Part shown: positions 57,008 to 64,000 of the stretch, piece by piece
Layout: every line of letters begins with the position of its first letter
How positions within the stretch are numbered: the first letter of the stretch is position 1
Assembly: GCA_023374025.1 (NCBI GenBank)
Contig: SIJG01000084.1
Coordinates: 427,159 to 491,158 of the forward strand
From: Heterodera schachtii
Taxonomy: Eukaryota > Nematoda > Chromadorea > Rhabditida > Heteroderidae
DNA: 64,000 nucleotides
Direction of reading: 5' to 3'
The notes under the pieces: generated by a model
Told to the model about the DNA's origin: nothing
The model's input: the letters and a program-made list of their open reading frames with translations, nothing else
The model's database searches: none
Translations under genes and position numbers: made by a program

Positions 57008-59174
57008 ATAAGTAGAAGAGGATGCTTCGAGCTGTCGATAAATACTAAATTTTATTAATTAGACTAAGTTTAAGCTAAGTTATGATTAATTATTTATCAA
57101 ATTAATTTAAATAATAATTAAATTTAATTATTACGAATATTGATACTTTTGTCACTTCGTAATAGCACCCATTTTGAAAAATTAATTATAAAATTTAGCG
57201 ATAAATAAGAATTACCCAAATTATACTACTGTATTTCTATCAAAATATTTTAGGTAAAAATTTTCATTACTTCTAATGTATTATAAAAATAATAAAAATT
57301 GACGGGTTTTATTCTAATACAATTTTTGATTTAAAAATGTTATTGTTTTCTTTTTTGTATGTAATTTTAAATTTCCATTATTGAGTGAATAAAAGTATTT
57401 TAATCTCATCCATTTCTATTCATTAAATAATAATATTTGTTTTAATTTTTGAGAAACTTTTAGCAAACTTTATTCATCTCATATTAGTATAATTATATAA
57501 ATTAATTAATTCATCAATTTTATAATATAATAGCAGATAATTTGGCGATCAAATATTGGATTTGAAACAAAGCCATTATGGCCGACAAAGAAAGTTTTGA
57601 TATGTCACAAATTTTTTTGAAATATTATTTTGATCAAATTTTTTATAATGTTTAAAATAGAATTTGTTTTAACTTATTTTTTAAACAAAAATTTTTGCTT
57701 GTAATTTTTGCTTCTATTCAATAAAGAATTAAAAACTAACTTATTTTATTTATGGTCATTTTAAATAATAAAATGATTTAATAAGTTTTTCGATCTATGG
57801 TTATTTTTTATTTAATATTAACCTAATTGTAAAATAACCAATGATTTAGATAGCTTTATTTAATCATCGGAGCCCTGAATTTCATTTGTCTGGGTGGAAG
57901 TTCTTCCCGCAGGCCTTTTTTATGTTTATGTAAATTTTGACTTAATTTCGGTGCTTTTTAAAGTTTCTACTTTTCTCATATAATTATTATTTATTAGGAA
58001 ATAATTGAGTCTTAAATTTTTTATTAATCACAAAATACAAATTCTTTTTTGATTTATTTTTGTTTATTAAGTTTTATCTGAAATTTGTTGTATTGGTTCA
58101 AATTTTGTGCGCATATTAAATTATGACCATAGTCTTTATTAATTAATAGATATAAGGTTTTACCACATTCTTCATATTTTTTAAGTTTTCTATAAAATTC
58201 CTATTTTCATATGTATTTCTAGAATTTTAAATTCTCTTTCGGCAGTGTATAAAATAGCATTGCGAAATGTTGAATTGGAAGCAATTTCATATTTTATTAA
58301 TAATTAATTTATTTGGGAAAGAAAGAAAGACGGTGATTTGAAAAATAATTATTTTAATTTAGTTGATTTACTTAATAATTTTCATATTGGCTAAATTTAT
58401 TTTTTAATTTTTCATTAGGACTTTATATTATTCGTTTTTTCTAATAAACACAAATATATTTTTTAAATTTTATTACCTCGTTCGCCATATACATTTCGAT
58501 TGCAGCATTAAGCTCTTTATTGCTGAAAAAAGATACTTTTTATTAAGAAAATTTAATTTTTTTTTGAAAAATTGTCCTCAATTCCTGTCCTAGAGGTCTT
58601 CAATGGTATCCAATAAAATTAAATCCCTATTAACCATTTATATTTTATTTGGAAATTATATTATATTTGGGTTTCTCTCTTTGATTAATTAATATAAATT
58701 TTTCATCTAAAATTGAGTTATTATAATTATTAAGGCAAAAAGTTTGCTGTTTTATTTTGCTTTTCATTTTTATAAATTAATGAATAAATCTCTTGTTCTC
58801 ATTTTTTAAGGTCAATTTTTTTCCTTCGCTTTTGCATAGCTGTTAAAAGTTAATGAAACAATGAATTTAAAATTTCTTTTAATATTAAGGCTAATTTATA
58901 GTGGTTGTGGTTCCCGTATTTGTTAGAATTTTTGTTTATGAACAGTCAATAATTTAATAAGGAATTTTTATTTACCATCTCCCTTTATAAAGTAATTTGT
59001 TTATAGGTGACATACTCTTGCGTGATAAATTAATGACCTAAAATATGGATTAACTTTTATATTGTTATTTATATAGATTATAATCTATTTTTCATTGCAT
59101 TTTTTATTACTTTATTATTGACATATATGAATATTTTAAATCAATTCTTTCAATTCGTAATTTATAAGTTGTGA

Positions 59175-59177
<3 letters not shown>
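57008..59177. other. Gene desert, T-rich
   Basis: Nothing supported. A small GC patch (GAAGTTCTTCCCGCAGGCC) is present near 57897. Confidence 0.5.

Positions 59178-59209
<32 letters not shown>
59178..59209. repeat. (AT)n microsatellite
   Basis: About sixteen uninterrupted AT units. Confidence 0.95.
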
Positions 59210-59213
<4 letters not shown>

Positions 59214-62200
59214 TATTATTTTTTTTTATTTACGTTTTATTTCATTTAATATTGTTCTCTTGTTTTATTATTTAATTATTTGAATTTTACTATAAACGTA
59301 TATTAAATAAATTAGTTTTCCATTTTTGTTTTTCGTTGATTTTACAAAATAACTTCCCATTGGAACTGAACTTGGTAATATTATTATATTAATTTTTAGT
59401 TTATTTAGATAAAATTTCTAATTTTTTTAATTAAAAAATTTTCTTGAAAACTTGTCATTTTTTACTTTAATATGTTCTTGATGCTTCACATTTGGTGAAT
59501 TTGATAGTGACAAACAGTAGTAGCGTATTTATTTTATCTCATGCTATATTATGCTCATTTGCTGCCTCTTTAAATACATTTGAAGGTTGTATACATTTAT
59601 TGAAAATTGGAAAGTTAATTAAAAATTTAACTAGTTAAATTTCCTTCAATTTACTACCTTTAATTTTATTAAACTTTTCACGTTTTGGTTTTACTTGATA
59701 TTTGGTCATATTTTGAATTACAATTTTTTATTAGATTTAAAATGAAATTTTTTAAAATCATTTAAATTATTTGTTGTAATTTTGTTAATTACAAAAATTA
59801 ATATTAAAGCAAATTAAAACTTATAAATGAAAAAAAAATTAAATCATATATTATTTTTCATAAATTGCTTGTACAATACTTATTCCTTTAGCCAATTCTT
59901 CGTTTAAAAGATTATTTTTCAGTTATTTCGGTATATATATTCTTATTAGTTTCCACTAAGTTCGATCATAATTTAATTTTTTCCTCTCATATTTTCTAAA
60001 GATATTTAATCTTTGTATTAAAAGTTTATATAATTGAAATACAATTTTGGTGTTTTTGTTTAAAATAATATTTAATAATTTCATAAAATGCATTGCCGCC
60101 TTTGATGTTTTTGTATCAGAATTTTTCTGAGAAAAACTGAACTTTAGAATTGATTGAAAAAAATCACTCAATTTATATAATTAATTTTATTAAATTTCTT
60201 ATTAAATTTAGATATTTCTAATCTTTGACTTATGTATTAGGTGTATAATAAAATTTAGTATTTTATCATTTTGATAATTGCCTTTTTGCAGAGCTATTGG
60301 TGATTTTCTACATGCATTTTATTAATTAAGTTTCATAAAATTTTTTAATAATTTAATCTTAAATAAATAAGAAATAAACTGTTCTTTTAATTAAATAATA
60401 CATTAACAACCATACTTAAATAATTATTGTGCGAATTAGAATATATTTATTGTAGTCTTTTGCTTTTATGGACTGTAAAGATTTCGATTTTAACTTTTAA
60501 TTTATTTGCTATTCATTAAATAAAAATTGACACTAAATTAATGCATCACCGCCGCTGATTTCTGCATTATATGATGTGAATTTTAAAGGAATTTATTTTT
60601 TACATATATTTTTTATATTTATTTACATAAATTTTCATTTTATTTTATTGAAATAAAATTATAAAAGTTAATAATAAATCTCTCTCACTTACATTACATA
60701 AATCAAAATCCTCGCTATACTAAAAACATTACGAATTTCTCCATTTTTATGATTAGGCACCTTTTCATTTAGATAAATTTGTATTTAATAAATTTTAATT
60801 ATTTTATGAAACACATTTAATAATGCAATATTTAATAACACTAAATTAGCTTGAAAACGTGGGCAAGAGTGCCTAAACCTTTTCATGTGCATTCTCAATT
60901 TTTGTTGTCTTATTTATTTTTCTATTTTTAGTTTTTGCATAATTTTTTATAAGAATCTCGTATTGCTAAATTTTTATTTTCGTTTTTCTCTCGCACCAGT
61001 TCAAATAACAAAATTTTGCATTTTACTTTATGAGTCTTTTCAACTATTTGTAGATCCTTCCTTTTATTTTAATTTATTAACAAACACAGAAAATATAGTT
61101 AAATTTTTTTTATTATATTTTTCTTTTTTTTTGTATTCTTTATATTTTAAAAAATTTTCAAAAACATTTTTTATTTATCTATAATTCAAAGTTGCTAAGC
61201 GAACTGACGCTTCTCAGCAAATTTTTTACTCCTTTCTTTTTCTTTTCATTTTTTCTTTTCGTCTCTCATTCTAATTAGGTTTATACTCAATTATTAATTA
61301 TTTATATTTTAAATTTTTTTTTTTCTAATTTTATCGTCCATTGAATATTCATCAATTTCAAATTTCTTATAACTATCTATTTCAATTATTTTAAAATTGT
61401 TATTATACAGTAGATACTCGTAAAAAATATATATATATATCTATAGGCTATCTCTTTATCAATTTTTACTTCAAGTTTTGTCTGTATTCTTACAAATTTT
61501 GCTGCATTCCTGCATCGAACGTAGTGTAGTTCTGCTTCAAAGCGATCAATCAGCTAGGTTTGTGGATAAACCGACAAAAAAAACAAAAACAATAAATATT
61601 AGTTATTTAAATAAAGTTTTTATAATATTTTCTTATGCAGCAACATCGCTCTTCTCTGGATTAATAATAAAAAAAAGAACAAATTTATAAATTTTCGAAT
61701 AAACAAAAAACAATTTATAATTGCTCAGTTTAATATAAGCCGTAAAAAAATTTATATTTGATTTCAATTATATTTTATCTGTCTCACTGTTTTTATTAGT
61801 TAATTTTTTTTTTCTATTTCCATCTTTAGTATCTTTTGTCTAATTTTGGTTTTTTTAACAATTAATTTTTTGGCCTCTTGTTTGATAATTCGAATATTTT
61901 GTTAATTTATTTGATTTATTATCTCACATTTTTTCCTAATTAAATTAATACATCATAATTTATTGTTACATTGCTAAAGTATTATTTTATTAGGTCAAAT
62001 AAATTTCTTTCATTTCATTTATTTATTTCTAATGATTATAAGTTTTACAGAAAAAAACAATTCCTTAGACTTGAGAAAATTTATTTATTGTTAAATATTT
62101 CCTCATTTTCCGCGAAAATCGCAAATGAAATTATATAATAGTTTTTATTTCATTTGAATTAAATCAATAAAATTTTTGAATTAATTTTTGCTTTAACTTT

Positions 62201-62268
62201 TGGCTTTTATACATTTAAAAAATAGAAAGTTTTAATTTTATATATTTCATTTGAAAAAATAAATTACT
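59210..62268. other. Gene desert, T-rich
   Basis: Frames at 59956-60171, 60885-61184 and 61478-61690 have the composition of random T-rich DNA. No domain, splice pattern or second copy supports them. Confidence 0.5.
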
Positions 62269-62577
62269 TAAAAATTTACTATTTTTATTCATTCGTATTA
62301 AAAATTCCAATTGGTATGAAAATTTAAAAAATTTAAATTTTTGTAGTTGGTCATTTCCCACGTTTTAATGAATTGGATTTTTTATTGGGCCATCATTAAA
62401 TTTGTACATTAAAGAGAGATCCTAAAAATTTACTATTTTTATTCATTCGTATTAAAAATTCCAATTGGTATGAAAATTTAAAAAATTTAAATTTTTGTAG
62501 TTGGTCATTTCCCACGTTTTAATGAATTGGATTTTTTATTGGGCCATCATTAAATTTGTACATTAAAGAGAGATCCT
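62269..62577 (+). repeat. Tandem duplication, 154-bp period, essentially identical
   Basis: The unit running from TAAAAATTTACTATTTTTAT to TTAAAGAGAGATCCT is present twice head to tail with no difference that I can find. The near-identity implies a recent event or an assembly artefact. Confidence 0.9.
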
Positions 62578-63028
62578 TCAAAAAGCTTTTTTAAAAATAA
62601 TAAATTTGAGACATAATTAAAAATGTTATTCAAGCATAATTTAAGTATTTGTTTTAATAAAAAGTCTAATTATTTGAAAATAAAATTATATAGATTGTAA
62701 CGTTAATTGGAGTAAATACTCTCATTAAATCAATTGGCCGGGATATGATTCGACAAAAATTAAAAATAAACTAATGTTTAAGGAGTCATTTTGTGGAGAA
62801 ATTAAATGCAAAATGACTGAGACTGTTTGGAGATGCTCACTCTCTCTCACTTTTCCTAACACCCAACAAAATCCATTCTCATTAAAAATGGCGTCACTTT
62901 TGCTATAAAAAGATAACACTGAAAGAGGAGAGCGAGTCAGTGAAAGAAAGACAAATAAAAGAGTGTAGGAAAAGAAAGAAAGTAATCGATAATTGTTTTG
63001 GGTGGATAGTCCAATTTTACTCACATTT
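62578..63028. other. AT-rich spacer
   Basis: No supported gene. A CTCTCTCTC patch occurs near 62840. Confidence 0.4.
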
Positions 63029-63862
63029 ACCTAACTCAGGGCTCCCATCGTCCATGCTCCGTTCCCAAGGACGGGTATGCCGACTTGCAAGGACATAGTG
63101 GGGAAAATTCATGAAATCCAAGGACATTTAAAATTTTTATTATATGCAATGTTTTTTTTGTTAATTTTCCTCATTTCACCGCATATGCCTCTTATGAGGC
63201 GCGCTTTTCCAAAAAATTTCAAGAGATCAGGGGGGAGGTCCGGCGGTGCCGATAGGCGCCGCCGGGGAAAAATTTGAAAATAAAAGTGTAATTTGTTAAG
63301 ATTTTCACCAAAAAATGCGGTTTTGAGATAATGGCGATAAACATTTTTTACTTTTCACAACTTTTCTTGCGGGCGCTTTTTCCGAAAGACTTTTTGGGAA
63401 TTTGGTGGGTGGGGAGAAATTGTTAATAGGTTTTTCCAAAATTGATCATTTTTAAGCATTTATAAAATAGAAAGAAAGGCACCGGCGGTGCCGAAGGCGC
63501 CGCCGAGAAAAATTTGTAAATTTTAATGCGATTTGTTTACAGATTTTTGTCCAAAAATGACCAAAATTCGTGATTTTTGGCTAATTCTTTAATAAAATAG
63601 TGACTTTATGCCATAAAATTTCAAAAATTCTCAATCATGAGAAGAAATTTACTTTTTTATTGACATAATGCCATAATTCAATCAAAATATTGTTGAAAAT
63701 TACAAAAATTTAACAAATTTCTTTGAATTTTTAAAAACTTTTCCAAATACTCATTTTCAAGGACGTCCTTGCATCCAAGGACATTTTTTATTTTTAAGAT
63801 AGAGGGCCCAATTTCAAGGACGTCCTTGCCATTCAAGGACGGATGGGAGCCCTGACCTAACT
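63029..63862 (+). mobile_element. hAT-like element, CAGGGCTCCCATCGTCC ends (complete)
   Basis: The element is 63037-63854. The left end CAGGGCTCCCATCGTCC is matched by an inverse right end (GGACGGATGGGAGCCCTG). A perfect 8-bp duplication ACCTAACT flanks it at 63029-63036 and 63855-63862. The interior has repeated CAAGGACGTCCTTG palindromes near the right end and two GC-rich hairpin modules. There is no transposase. Confidence 0.93.
63241..63506 (+). repeat. Two GC-rich hairpin modules inside the element
   Basis: Copies are at 63241-63264 (CGGCGGTGCC-GATA-GGCGCCGCCG) and 63483-63506, where the loop is shortened to GAA but the stem is preserved. Confidence 0.85.
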
Positions 63863-63899
63863 CATTAAATTGTTTTTCATAGCTGCCCAATTAAGTTAC

Positions 63900-64000
63900 A
63901 TTTAGCATGTAGGTCGATTCTTAGGGCTGTATTTTTTGAATTTTTTTAGGTCAATTCTTAGGGATGTATTTTTCGTTTTTATTGCCTTTTTTGGAAAAGC
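63900..64000 (+). mobile_element. MITE module fragment at window edge
   Basis: GGTCGATTCTTAGGGCTGTA and CTTAGGGATGTATTTTTCG, then TTTTTATTGC, are the module found inside the 22342 and 40856 elements. The element continues beyond the window or is truncated. Confidence 0.5.

Noticed and set aside
60885..61184. 99-residue hydrophobic frame
   Set aside because: Same reasoning: low-complexity translation of T-rich DNA.
1..64000. CRISPR array or prokaryotic defence locus
   Set aside because: There is no array of regularly spaced identical repeats with unique spacers. Genes have spliceosomal introns throughout.

Overview
The window looks like nuclear DNA of a plant-parasitic tylenchid nematode, most likely a cyst nematode (Heterodera/Globodera type). 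The evidence is an F-box-like gene of a family I know from cyst and root-knot nematodes, a complete five-exon Srg/Srv-type chemoreceptor, TTTTAG/TTTCAG splice acceptors with short introns, and very AT-rich spacers full of small DNA transposons. There are no bacterial operons and no rRNA or tRNA genes that I can defend.

Layout. Bases 1-33 kb are gene-bearing but crowded with repeats: a GC-rich, acidic, possibly H2B-like histone-fold gene followed by a nematode-style histone mRNA stem-loop (3.6-4.1 kb); an intact 300-residue chemoreceptor (6.2-9.3 kb, minus); a small secreted peptide or neuropeptide-like gene (11.8-12.5 kb); the F-box-like gene (17.0-18.8 kb); a second chemoreceptor copy that has lost one exon (20.7-22.0 kb, minus); a multi-exon gene joining a signal peptide, an acidic region and four helix-turn-helix repeats (24.0-26.2 kb, minus); two further copies of its N-terminal module (27.0 and 28.4 kb); a BED zinc-finger remnant (27.3 kb, minus); and part of a multi-pass membrane protein gene (32.8-33.2 kb). 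The chemoreceptor segments belong to a collinear segmental duplication (about 5.6-11.7 kb against 20.5-23.6 kb), with a third fragment at 14.0-14.5 kb.

Bases 33.2-63 kb are close to a gene desert: roughly 80% A+T by eye, T-rich on the + strand, with only transposon relics, a 15-16-bp minisatellite, tandem duplications and a few weak exon-like patches.

Mobile elements dominate. At least eight non-autonomous hAT-like elements can be delimited, several with perfect 8-bp target duplications and one nested inside another. Long fold-back elements and a dispersed GC-rich hairpin module also recur.

The most interesting objects are the predicted secreted helix-turn-helix repeat protein and its N-terminal relatives, the histone-like gene, and the observation that nearly every reading-frame break in otherwise coherent genes is one missing base, usually in or beside a short run of the same base. 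That pattern looks more like assembly error than gene death. No genes here obviously form a pathway; the chemoreceptors would act in sensory neurons, and the signal-peptide genes would enter the secretory route.
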